Assembly (NCBI RefSeq): GCF_000721105.1
Contig: NZ_JOEV01000039.1
Coordinates: forward strand, 62,001-126,000
Reading direction: 5' to 3'
DNA: 64,000 nt
DNA from: Streptomyces cellulosae
GTDB taxonomy: Bacteria > Actinomycetota > Actinomycetes > Streptomycetales > Streptomycetaceae
The number at the start of each line of letters is the position of its first letter. Within the stretch, counting starts at the first letter, position 1. Both the position numbers and the translations under genes were made by a program. The notes under the pieces are model-generated. The model was given only the letters and a program-made list of their open reading frames with translations, had not been told where the DNA came from and did no database searches. This document shows, in pieces, positions 9,689 to 16,853 of this stretch.

Positions 9689-10408
9689 TCACCGAACCGT
9701 GGTCACCAGCACCCCCACCGTCGGATGGTCCGGCAGCACCTGTTGCACCCGTACGCGGACCTCGCGGGCCACATCCAGTGCCCGGTGGTCCGCGCGCACC
9801 GCCAGTTCCAGGCGGACGTGACGGCGGGGCAGGGCGGCGGCGCCCTGCTGCCGCCGTTCCTCGATGTGCACCGCCCCGCCCAGCACGCCGGTCAGATGAG
9901 CCACGCCCGGCACGGTCAGGGCCGCCGCGGCCGCCAGCTTCGCGTCGGGGTCCCGGCCGGGCTCGGCGGCGGACCGCTCCGGCGGTCGTACGGGAAGGGC
10001 TTCCGGCTCCTCGTCGCCGTCCAGCAGGTCCGTCACCCGCACATCCACCTCCGTCACCACCAATCCGAGCCCTTCCGCCGCGGCCGCCAGCACGGCGCGC
10101 AGCCGCTCCGCCGTCGCAGGCAGCGGCTGGGCCGCCGTCGCCGCGCACTCCGCGGTCACCAGCAGCGGTCCGGGCGCCAGGGCGCTCGGTGGCGGTGGTA
10201 CGGCGAACTCGTGCGCGTCCTCGGAATCGGCGTGCCCGATCCGCACCCGTCCCAGCCGCACGTCCCGCATGCCTTCGGCCGCCCGCCGCAGGACCGCGCC
10301 GGCCGCCTCCTCCGAGATCCACGCGCCGTCGCGCACTCCCCCCAGGGGCAGAAGTCGGCCCAGCCGCAGCTGCTCCCGTACCGTGCGCGTCCACTGTTCC
10401 GCCGTCAT
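9689..10408 (-). CDS. Conserved actinobacterial protein of the Asp23 cluster (so-called P10 family)
   Basis: 239 aa from ATG 10408 (MTAEQWTRTVREQLRLGRLLPLG...). Soluble and Ala/Glu/Val-rich. It contains two segments resembling the Asp23 beta-alpha pattern (LTVPGVAHLTGVLGGAVHIEE and HVRLELAVRADHRALDVAREVRVRVQQVL), similar to the neighbouring Asp23 proteins. Streptomyces annotations often label it 'nucleopolyhedrovirus P10 family', which I regard as a naming accident. It is divergent from the Asp23 operon, sharing an 86-nt promoter region. Likely an envelope-stress accessory protein. The 3' end overlaps a 9-nt tandem repeat tract (about 9655-9697). Confidence 0.75.
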   Translation of the reverse strand: MTAEQWTRTVREQLRLGRLLPLGGVRDGAWISEEAAGAVLRRAAEGMRDVRLGRVRIGHADSEDAHEFAVPPPPSALAPGPLLVTAECAATAAQPLPATAERLRAVLAAAAEGLGLVVTEVDVRVTDLLDGDEEPEALPVRPPERSAAEPGRDPDAKLAAAAALTVPGVAHLTGVLGGAVHIEERRQQGAAALPRRHVRLELAVRADHRALDVAREVRVRVQQVLPDHPTVGVLVTTVR

Positions 10409-10494
10409 TACCCCAGCCTGCCGCATCCCTGGCGCGGGATCGCGCAACCCCGCTTACGGTGGTCGAAGGGGACAAGCGGAAGGGACGTACGGCG

Positions 10495-10980
10495 ATGAGC
10501 GACATGACGGAGCCGAACCGGACGCAGAACGCCGAGGGTGAGTTCGAGCCGCCGGTCCAGACTCGCAAGAACATCAGGCGCGGTGGAGGGGCCCCGGCCA
10601 CCAGGGGGCGGACGACCATTGCCGACGGGGTCGTGGAGAAGATCGCCGGGATGGCCGCCCGGGACGTCGTCGGGGTGGCCGCGATGGGCAGCGGGCTCAG
10701 CCGCACCTTCGGGGCGGTCCGGGACCGGGTCCCGGGCGGGGCGAAGTCGGTGACGCGCGGGGTCAAGGTCGAGGTCGGCGAGGTGCAGACCGCGCTCGAC
10801 CTGGAGATCGTCGTCGACTACGGCGTGGCGATCGCCGATGTGGCCCAGGCCGTGCGGGAGAACGTCATCGCGGCGGTGGAGCGGATGACCGCCCTCGAAG
10901 TCGTCGAGGTCAACATCGCGGTGAGCGATGTGCAGCTGCCCGAGGAAGAGGACGAGGAGCCGGAGTCCCGGCTCCAGTGA
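10495..10980 (+). CDS. Asp23/Gls24 family envelope stress response protein
   Basis: 161 aa from ATG 10495, with GCGGAAGGG upstream. After an acidic, disordered N-terminus comes the Asp23 domain: RTTIADGVVEKIAGMAARDVVGVAAM, GVKVEVGEVQTALDLEIVVDYGVAIADVAQAVRENVIAAVERMTALEVVEVNIAVSDV. Asp23 proteins are cytoplasmic and attach to the membrane through AmaP-type anchors in Firmicutes. Here an AmaP homologue is the last gene of the same cluster, which supports the same arrangement. The C-terminus is a Glu/Asp run (LPEEEDEEPESRLQ). First gene of a five-gene rightward operon. Confidence 0.88.
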   Translation: MSDMTEPNRTQNAEGEFEPPVQTRKNIRRGGGAPATRGRTTIADGVVEKIAGMAARDVVGVAAMGSGLSRTFGAVRDRVPGGAKSVTRGVKVEVGEVQTALDLEIVVDYGVAIADVAQAVRENVIAAVERMTALEVVEVNIAVSDVQLPEEEDEEPESRLQ

Positions 10981-11016
10981 CCCACCGGACCGACAACCGA
11001 ACGGAGTGGAGTCACC

Positions 11017-11211
11017 ATGAGCATGGCCGTGGTCGGCCTGATCGCCGGCATGGCGCTGGGCTTCGCCGGGTATTTCGGCGGGTTCGGCGCCTTCGTGCTG
11101 GTCGCCGCCCTGGGCGCCATCGGATTCGTCGTCGGCCGGTTCCTGGAGGGGGACTTGGAGCTCGGCGACTTGTTCCGTACCCGTGACGACCGACGTGACC
11201 GGCGGCGATGA
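11017..11211 (+). CDS. Small two-helix membrane protein of the Asp23 operon
   Basis: 64 aa: a glycine-rich hydrophobic pair of helices (MSMAVVGLIAGMALGFAGYFGG and FVLVAALGAIGFVVGRFLEGD), then a basic tail rich in Arg/Asp. It resembles the small glycine-zipper proteins that travel with Asp23/Gls24 genes. The start has CGGAGTGGAG upstream. The stop overlaps the next start (ATGA at 11208-11211), showing translational coupling. Confidence 0.8.
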   Translation: MSMAVVGLIAGMALGFAGYFGGFGAFVLVAALGAIGFVVGRFLEGDLELGDLFRTRDDRRDRRR

Positions 11212-11672
11212 CGTCCGTGAGCAGTGAGGCCGTGAGCGGCGGGAGCAGGAGCGGCAGCACCGTGAACAGCGGGGACGGGGGGCCGCGCCCGCCCCTGGCC
11301 GTCGTCCCGCCGGGTGAGCGCGGCGCCACGCGGATCGCCGACCGGGTCGTCGCGAAGATCGCCGGACAGGCGGCGCGCGAGGCACTGGGCGAACTGCCCG
11401 AGGACGCCGCGCGCCCGCACGCCGACGTCGTCGTCCTCGCCCGTTCTCCCCTCCGTTCGAGCGGGGGGACTCCCGTCGGCGCCGCCCGCGTCCGCGTGCA
11501 CGTCGAACTCGACTACCCCACCGACATCGGTGCCCGGTGCGGTCGGGTGCGTCGGCATGTGGTGGAGCGGGTAGGCGCGTTGGTGGGCATGGAGGTGCCG
11601 GAGGTCGCCGTACAAGTGGAACGGCTGCATCCGGCAATGACGCACGGCGTGGCACAGGGGAGGACGCGATGA
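11208..11672 (+). CDS. Second Asp23/Gls24-type protein
   Basis: 154 aa. A Ser/Gly-rich N-terminal ~30 residues is followed by an Asp23-like domain (RGATRIADRVVAKIAGQAAREALGELPED, then ARVRVHVELDYPTDIGARCGRVRRHVVERVGALVGMEVPEVAVQVERL). It starts inside the stop of the small membrane protein and ends in a 4-nt overlap with the next gene. It is probably a partner of the first Asp23 protein in a membrane-associated envelope-stress assembly. Confidence 0.82.
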   Translation: MTSVSSEAVSGGSRSGSTVNSGDGGPRPPLAVVPPGERGATRIADRVVAKIAGQAAREALGELPEDAARPHADVVVLARSPLRSSGGTPVGAARVRVHVELDYPTDIGARCGRVRRHVVERVGALVGMEVPEVAVQVERLHPAMTHGVAQGRTR

Positions 11673-12343
11673 GCGAGCCCCACGGCTCCGAGGGCACCAC
11701 ACAGCGACTGCCGGTCATCGAGAAGGCGGCCGGCACAGGCGGGGAGTACGACGCGCCGCCTGTGCCCGGCGGTGGGACGGGCGAGACGGGCGACGCCGGC
11801 GGCAGCGGCCGGTTCTGGTCGGCGCGCCGGGCTCCCGCGGGAATCGTGGCACTGCTGCTCCTGGTCGTCGCGGGAGCCTTCCTGTACGACGTCGCCGCCG
11901 TACGGGCCCACCGGGACGCCCTTTCCTGGCGCCGGGAGCTGGCCCGGCAGCTCGCCGAGCGGCCCCTGGACGACACCTGGGTGCTGGTGGGCGCGGGCGT
12001 CACCGCGGCTCTCGGCCTGTGGCTGTTCGTCCTGGCCGTCACCCCCGGCCTGCGGGCCGTGCTGCCGATGCGGCGCCCCCACCGGGACGTCCGCGCCGGA
12101 CTCCACCGGGCCGCCGCCGCCATGGCGCTGCGCGACCGGGCGATGGACGTCGCGGGCGTGCGGTCGGCACGGGTACGGGTGCGCCGCGCCCGGGTGGACG
12201 TCCGCGCGCTCTGCCACTTCCGCGAACTGGACGACGTCAAGGCGGACTTGGAGGACACGCTCCGGCAGGCCGCCGACGGACTCGGGCTGGACCGCCCGCC
12301 CGCGCTGACGGTGCGTGTGGCACGGCCCGGACGGAAGGGGTGA
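11669..12343 (+). CDS. DUF6286-type membrane protein
   Basis: 224 aa from ATG 11669 (ATGA overlap). A hydrophilic N-terminus is followed by a first transmembrane helix (GIVALLLLVVAGAFLYDVAAV), an external loop with an Arg/Glu-rich segment, a second helix (TWVLVGAGVTAALGLWLFVLAVTPGL), and a cytoplasmic Asp23-like C-terminal domain (VDVRALCHFRELDDVKADLEDTLRQAADGLGLD). The domain label is from memory. It is likely a membrane component of the Asp23 assembly. Confidence 0.75.
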   Translation: MSEPHGSEGTTQRLPVIEKAAGTGGEYDAPPVPGGGTGETGDAGGSGRFWSARRAPAGIVALLLLVVAGAFLYDVAAVRAHRDALSWRRELARQLAERPLDDTWVLVGAGVTAALGLWLFVLAVTPGLRAVLPMRRPHRDVRAGLHRAAAAMALRDRAMDVAGVRSARVRVRRARVDVRALCHFRELDDVKADLEDTLRQAADGLGLDRPPALTVRVARPGRKG

Positions 12344-12348
12344 GGACG

Positions 12349-12927
12349 GTGCTCAGGACCGCCAACCGCGTACTGCTCGGGCTCGTCGGCCTCGTCCTGC
12401 TGCTCCTCGGCGGCTCCGTCCTCGCCGTGGGGCTGGGCGCCCCGGCCCCCTCCTGGTGGATCCACGAGGGGCGGCACGACGTGCTGCTCTCCGACGCCGA
12501 GCGCACGCGCTGGCGGGACGCCGGCTGGTGGTGGCCGACCGTCCTCGCCGTTCTCGCCGTGCTGGCCCTGCTCGCCCTGTGGTGGCTGACGGCGGTGCTG
12601 CGCCGGCGCCGCCTGTCCGAGGTGCTGGTCGACACCGGCGACGGCGAGGGCGCCCTGCTGCGGGGGCGCGCCCTGGAGAGCGTCCTGACGACCCAGTCGG
12701 CCGAGGTGGACGGCGTGTCCCACGCCCGGGCCCACCTCACCGGCCGCCCGACGGCCCCCGAGACCCGCGTACGCCTCCAACTGGAGCCGTATGTGGATCC
12801 CGGGACGGCTCTGCACGACTTCACGGCCGGAGCCCTGAGCCGCGCACGCGATTCGGCGGGCCTGGCGTCACTCCCGGCGGAGGTCAGGCTGACGGCCGTC
12901 AAGCACCGGGGAGAAAGGGTCAGCTGA
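12349..12927 (+). CDS. amaP: AmaP-like alkaline shock membrane anchor protein
   Basis: 192 aa from GTG 12349, which has GGAAGGGG about 9 nt upstream. A GTG at 12340 overlaps the previous stop but leaves no Shine-Dalgarno space. Layout matches AmaP: helix LLGLVGLVLLLLGGSVLAVGLG, a short external loop with GWWWP, helix TVLAVLAVLALLALWWLTAVL, a basic stop-transfer RRRR, then a C-terminal domain (VRLQLEPYVDPGTALHDFTAGALSRARDSAG). AmaP tethers Asp23 to the membrane in staphylococci. It closes the operon, and a repeat tract follows. Confidence 0.78.
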   Translation: MLRTANRVLLGLVGLVLLLLGGSVLAVGLGAPAPSWWIHEGRHDVLLSDAERTRWRDAGWWWPTVLAVLAVLALLALWWLTAVLRRRRLSEVLVDTGDGEGALLRGRALESVLTTQSAEVDGVSHARAHLTGRPTAPETRVRLQLEPYVDPGTALHDFTAGALSRARDSAGLASLPAEVRLTAVKHRGERVS

Positions 12928-12950
12928 CCCGGGCCACCCGCCCCGGCGGG

Positions 12951-13310
12951 GTCCCGCGCCCGCTGGCGGTGTCCAGCACCCCGGGCCCAGTCCCGCGCCC
13001 GCTGGCGGTGTCCAGCACCCCGGGCCCAGTCCCGCGCCCGCTGGTGGTGTCCAGCGTCTCCGGCGGTGTCCAGCACCCCGGGCCCAGTCCCGCGCCCGCT
13101 GGTGGTGTCCAGCGTCTCCGGCGGTGTCCAGCACCCCGGGCGGAGTCCCGCGCCCGCTGGTGGTGTCCAGCGTCTCTCCAGCACCCCGCGCCGAGTCCCG
13201 CGCTCGCTGGCGGTGTCCAGCATCCCCGGCGGTGTCCAGCACCCCGGGCGGACCTCCCGCGCCCGCTGGCGGTGTCCAGCATCCCCGGCGGTGTCCAGCA
13301 CCCCGGGCGG
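12951..13310. repeat. Tandem repeat tract with 39-nt and 58/59-nt units
   Basis: Seven consecutive units share the words GTCCCGCGCCCGCTGG(C/T)GG and TGTCCAGCACC. The second unit is 39 nt. Most later units are 58-59 nt because GGTGTCCAGC is repeated inside the unit. GTCCAGC occurs 11 times. There are no unique spacers, so this is not CRISPR. No gene is supported in the 442-nt gap 12928-13369. The tract lies between the ends of two convergent operons. Confidence 0.85.
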
Positions 13311-13369
13311 AGGCCCGCACCCGGGCCGAGTCCCGCACCCGCCCGCGGAGCCCCGCGCCCGCCCCCGCG

Positions 13370-14125
13370 TCAGAACCCGTGCCGCATCCCGCCGTCGACC
13401 GGCAGCATGATCCCGGTCAGATAGGAAGCGGCCGGCGACAGCAGGAACGCGGCCGTCCGTCCGAACTCCTCGGGCTTCCCGTATCGCCGCAACGCGATCC
13501 GCGCCTCGAGCTGCGCCCGCGTGGCCTCCGGATCCGCGGACAGCGCGTCCAGCTCGCGCACCCGGTCCGTGTCGATCCGCGCCGGCAGCAACCCGACCAC
13601 CCGAATCCCCCGCGGCCCCAGCTCGTTCGCCAGCGACTTCGCGAACCCGGCCAGCCCCGGCCGCAACCCGTTCGAGATCGTCAGCCCCGGGCTCGGCTCG
13701 TGCACCGACCCGGCCAGCACGAACGCGATGACGCCGCCGGCCTCCAACTCGCCCGCCGCCGTCCGCGCGAGCCGTACCGCACCCAGGAACACCGACTCGA
13801 AGGCCGCCTGCCACTGTTCGTCCGTGTTGTCGGCGGCGAAGCCCGGCGCGGGTCCCCCGACGCTGATCAGCACGCCGTCGAAGCCGCCGAAGTGCTCCCG
13901 CGCGGCAGCGATCAGCCGGGCCGCGGAACCCGGGTCGGCGTTGTCCGCGGCCACCCCCACGGCGTTCGGCCCCAGCGCGGCCGCCGCGTCGGCGGCACTC
14001 TTCTCTTCCCGCCCCGTGATGACCACCTTCGCCCCGTCAGCGACGAGCTCACGCGCCGCGGCGTTGCCGAGACCGCGAGTGGCTCCGGTGACGACGTACA
14101 CCCGGTCCTTCAGTCCAAGATCCAT
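13370..14125 (-). CDS. SDR family oxidoreductase
   Basis: 251 aa from ATG 14125. Classical SDR fold: TGATRGLG nucleotide-binding motif near residues 13-20, NADP-type basic residue in VITGREEK, NADPGSAARL, VGGPAP, and a C-terminal LTGIMLPVDGGMRHGF. The canonical YxxxK is replaced: the usual region reads GLTISNGLRPGLAGFAKSLANELG, so the catalytic tyrosine appears to be missing. Similar atypical SDRs lacking Tyr are annotated as 3-oxoacyl-ACP reductase-like but may not reduce the usual substrates. It is followed on the same strand by the repeat tract; the upstream GH15 gene ends 5 nt before its start, so they are probably co-transcribed. Confidence 0.85.
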   Translation of the reverse strand: MDLGLKDRVYVVTGATRGLGNAAARELVADGAKVVITGREEKSAADAAAALGPNAVGVAADNADPGSAARLIAAAREHFGGFDGVLISVGGPAPGFAADNTDEQWQAAFESVFLGAVRLARTAAGELEAGGVIAFVLAGSVHEPSPGLTISNGLRPGLAGFAKSLANELGPRGIRVVGLLPARIDTDRVRELDALSADPEATRAQLEARIALRRYGKPEEFGRTAAFLLSPAASYLTGIMLPVDGGMRHGF

Positions 14126-14130
14126 GGCCC

Positions 14131-15918
14131 CTATCCTGCCCCGCCGCCCCCGAACAGGGCGAGGGCGGTGTTCACCAGACCGATGTGGCTGAACGCCTGC
14201 GGCACGTTGCCGAGCAGGGTGCCCGCCACGGGGTCGTACTCCTCGGACAGCAGTCCCACGTCGTTGCCCAGGTCCACCAGCCTTTCGAACAGCTCGCGCG
14301 CCTCCTTCGTGCGGCCCGTCATGTGCAGGGCGTCCGCCAGCCAGAACGAGCACGCGAGGAACGTGCCCTCGCTGCCCGGCAGTCCGTCGACGTCGCTGTC
14401 CACGGTGCTGTAGCGGCGTACGAAGCCGCTGTGGCCCAGTTCGTCGCGGATCGCGTCGATGGTGCCGGTCACGCGCGGGTCGTCGGGCGGGAGGAAACCG
14501 ACGCGGGGGATGAGCAGCAGGGAGGCGTCGAGTTCGCGGGAGCCGTAGCACTGGGTGAAGGTGTTGCGCCCCGGGTCGTAGCCCTTCTCGCACACCTCCC
14601 GGTGCACCTCCTCGCGTAGCGCGCGCCAGCCGTCGAGGTCGCCGGGCAGCGTCGGGTTCGCCTCCAGGGTGCGCACGGCACGGTCGGCGGCCACCCACAC
14701 CATCACCTTCGAGTGGACGAAGTGGCGGCGGCCCCCGCGCACCTCCCACAGTCCCTCGTCGGGCTGCCGCCAGACCGACTCCAGATACTTCATCAGCGCG
14801 CTCTGCAACGCCCACATGTCCCCCTCGGGCGACAGGCCCGCCGCCCGCGCCAGCGAGAACGAGTCCATGACCTCGCCGTACACGTCCAGTTGGAGCTGGT
14901 TCACGGCCTGGTTGCCGACGCGTACGGGCCTGGAGCCGGCGAACCCGGACAGCCAGGGCACCTCGAACTCGGGCATGCGGCGCTCTCCCGCGAGCCCGTA
15001 CATGATCTGCAGGTCCGCCGGGGCCCCGGCGACCGCGCGCAGCAGCCAGTTCCGCCAGGCCTCGGCCTCCTCCTGGTAGCCGCAGGACAGCAGGGCGCCC
15101 AGGGTGAGGGTGGAGTCGCGCAGCCAGCAGTAGCGGTAGTCCCAGTTGCGCACCCCGCCCATCTCCTCGGGCAGCGAGGTGGTCGCGGCGGCCACGATGC
15201 CGCCGGTGGGCGCGTAGGTGAGGGCCTTGAGGGTGATCAGGGACCGCACGACGGCGTCCCGGTGCGGGCCGTGGTAGCGGCACCGGGACGCCCACGCCTG
15301 CCAGTCGGCGACGCTGGACTCCAGCACCTCGTACGGGTCGACGAGCGGTGGGCGCGGCTCGTGCGAGGGGTGCCAGGTGAGCACGAAGGCGACCTTCTCG
15401 CCCGCTGCGACGGTGAACTCCGAGTGGGTGCCGAAGTCCTCGCCCCAGGTGGGCACCGCGGGCTCGCTGCGCAGCCACGTCGAGTCGGGCCCCGCGACGG
15501 CCACCCGGTGCCCGTCGGACCGGCGCATCCACGGCACGACCGAGCCGTAGTCGAACCGCAGCCGCAGCGTGCTGCGCACGGTGACCTCGCCGCTGAGCCC
15601 TTCCACGACACGTACGAGGTCGGGGGCGCGGTCACGCTGCGGCATCAGGTCGGTGACGCGCACGCTGCCCTGAGCGGTCTCCCACTCGGTGTCGAGGACG
15701 AGGGTGTCGGGGCGGTAGGCGCGCCGGGTGCAGGCGCCCTGCACGCCCTTGGGCGCGATCCGCCAGTGGCCGTTCCGCTCGTCGCCGAGGAGCTTGGCGA
15801 AGCAGGCGGCCGAGTCGAAGCGGGGCAGGCACAGCCAGTCGACGGATCCGTCCCGGCCGACCAGGGCGGCGGTCTGTTCGTCGCCGATGAGGGCGTAGTC
15901 CTCGATACGGGGGTGCAC
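14131..15918 (-). CDS. GH15 family glycosidase (glucoamylase/trehalase-like)
   Basis: 595 aa from GTG 15918 (VHPRIEDYALIGDEQTAALVGRDGSVDWLCLPRFDS). A TTG at 15951 directly after the preceding stop is an alternative. No signal peptide, so cytoplasmic. GH15 landmarks are RNWDYRYCWLRDSTLTLGALL, the WRxxxG-like YEPxG region, and SEGTFLACSFWLADALHMTGR with LLSEEYDPVAGTLLGN near the C-terminus (catalytic Glu region). Actinobacterial homologues hydrolyse trehalose or alpha-glucans. It is the last member of an overlapping operon with a symporter, sigma factor and small membrane protein. Confidence 0.88.
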   Translation of the reverse strand: MHPRIEDYALIGDEQTAALVGRDGSVDWLCLPRFDSAACFAKLLGDERNGHWRIAPKGVQGACTRRAYRPDTLVLDTEWETAQGSVRVTDLMPQRDRAPDLVRVVEGLSGEVTVRSTLRLRFDYGSVVPWMRRSDGHRVAVAGPDSTWLRSEPAVPTWGEDFGTHSEFTVAAGEKVAFVLTWHPSHEPRPPLVDPYEVLESSVADWQAWASRCRYHGPHRDAVVRSLITLKALTYAPTGGIVAAATTSLPEEMGGVRNWDYRYCWLRDSTLTLGALLSCGYQEEAEAWRNWLLRAVAGAPADLQIMYGLAGERRMPEFEVPWLSGFAGSRPVRVGNQAVNQLQLDVYGEVMDSFSLARAAGLSPEGDMWALQSALMKYLESVWRQPDEGLWEVRGGRRHFVHSKVMVWVAADRAVRTLEANPTLPGDLDGWRALREEVHREVCEKGYDPGRNTFTQCYGSRELDASLLLIPRVGFLPPDDPRVTGTIDAIRDELGHSGFVRRYSTVDSDVDGLPGSEGTFLACSFWLADALHMTGRTKEARELFERLVDLGNDVGLLSEEYDPVAGTLLGNVPQAFSHIGLVNTALALFGGGGAG

Positions 15919-15951
15919 GCAGTGCGGGTTCCCGATGGGCCGAAGGGGCAA

Positions 15952-16266
15952 TCAGGGCTGGGGCCGGGCGAGTGACGCGTGCGCGGTGCCGCCCCCCGCT
16001 CCCGAGAAGATCACCCCGGGGTCCGACGGCGTCTGGTTCAGCACCCACAGGCCGATCAGCGTCGCCAGGGTGAAGACGACGGCGATCAGCACGCCGAGCA
16101 CGAGCCGTCGCCGGCGTTCCCGGCGCAGCCACTCGCCGCGTGCGGTGCGGTAGGCGTCCGGAGCGGGCGTCACCCCGCCGGCCAGCGCCTGAAGGGCCTT
16201 CTCCAGCTCCCGCTCGGTGCGGTCCGGACCGGTGCCACGCGACGGAGTCACATCTCGATACGTCAT
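15952..16266 (-). CDS. Small membrane protein next to ECF sigma factor (anti-sigma-like)
   Basis: 104 aa, single-pass. The N-terminal cytoplasmic part is charged (GPDRTERELEKALQALAGGVTPAPDAYRTARGEWLRRERRRR), followed by the helix LVLGVLIAVVFTLATLIGLWVLNQTP and a short external tail. The start overlaps the sigma factor stop (ATGA at 16266-16263). Position and topology suit an anti-sigma factor, but the zinc-type HxxxCxxC motif is absent, so the role is inferred only. Confidence 0.6.
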   Translation of the reverse strand: MTYRDVTPSRGTGPDRTERELEKALQALAGGVTPAPDAYRTARGEWLRRERRRRLVLGVLIAVVFTLATLIGLWVLNQTPSDPGVIFSGAGGGTAHASLARPQP

Positions 16267-16853
16267 CGCCGGGCCTCCATCGCCTGGGTGAGCGCGGCCA
16301 GGCCGCGTGCCGTGTGCGTCTTCACCGAACCGCAGGAGATGCCCATCGCGGCGGCGATCTCGCCCTCCTTCAGCCCGAGCCAGTGCCGCAGCACGAGTGC
16401 CTCGCGCTGGCGGGCCGGCAGGTGCTGGAGCGCGTCGATCAGGACACGCTGGTCGTCGCGGAGCAGGGCGGCGCTCTCGGCGGAGGCGACGACCTCCTCC
16501 GGCAGGGCAGGCGGGTTCTCCACGTGCTTACGGGCGACCTGGAGGTGACGTATCCGCATCCGGGTCAGATTGCACACCGTGGAGCGCAGATACGCCTCCG
16601 CCGCCTCGATGTCCCGCAGCCGCCGCCATTTGCGGTAGATCTGGTAGTACGCCTCGGCCACCACGTTCTCCGGGTCGTCGGCGCCGAGCAGCACGGCGAG
16701 CCGCAGCATCGAGGAATAGTGCATCTCGAAGAGGCGGGCGAGGCCGGCCTCGCGCTCCGCGTCGGCCGGGTCGCTCACCACGGGCGCGAGAGCCGGCTGT
16801 TCGACGAACGGTTCCTGCAGTTCCTGCACGGGAATCGGGTCTGTGCGTCTCAC
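16263..16853 (-). CDS. ECF-type RNA polymerase sigma factor (SigE-like family)
   Basis: 196 aa from GTG 16853, which overlaps the symporter stop (GTGA). Region 2 contains LFEMHYSSMLRLAVLLGADDPENVVAEAYYQIYRKWRRL and EAAEAYLRSTVCNLTRMRIRH. Region 4 is VLIDALQHLPARQREALVLRHWLGLKEGEIAAAMGISCGSVKTHTARGLAALTQAME, a classical sigma-70 region 4 HTH. It directs RNA polymerase to an alternative promoter set. Being embedded between a symporter and a membrane protein suggests a transport- or envelope-linked signal; no target promoters can be assigned. Confidence 0.9.
   Translation of the reverse strand: MRRTDPIPVQELQEPFVEQPALAPVVSDPADAEREAGLARLFEMHYSSMLRLAVLLGADDPENVVAEAYYQIYRKWRRLRDIEAAEAYLRSTVCNLTRMRIRHLQVARKHVENPPALPEEVVASAESAALLRDDQRVLIDALQHLPARQREALVLRHWLGLKEGEIAAAMGISCGSVKTHTARGLAALTQAMEARR

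Noticed and set aside
9689..10408. Viral P10 protein
   Set aside because: The P10 label is a composition match. The gene sits in a bacterial envelope-stress cluster and no phage genes are near.
10408..12816. Minus-strand frame of ~800 codons opposite the Asp23 operon
   Set aside because: Antisense to five coupled genes with clear domains.
12951..13310. CRISPR-like array
   Set aside because: Units run head to tail with no unique spacers and variable unit length; no cas genes nearby.
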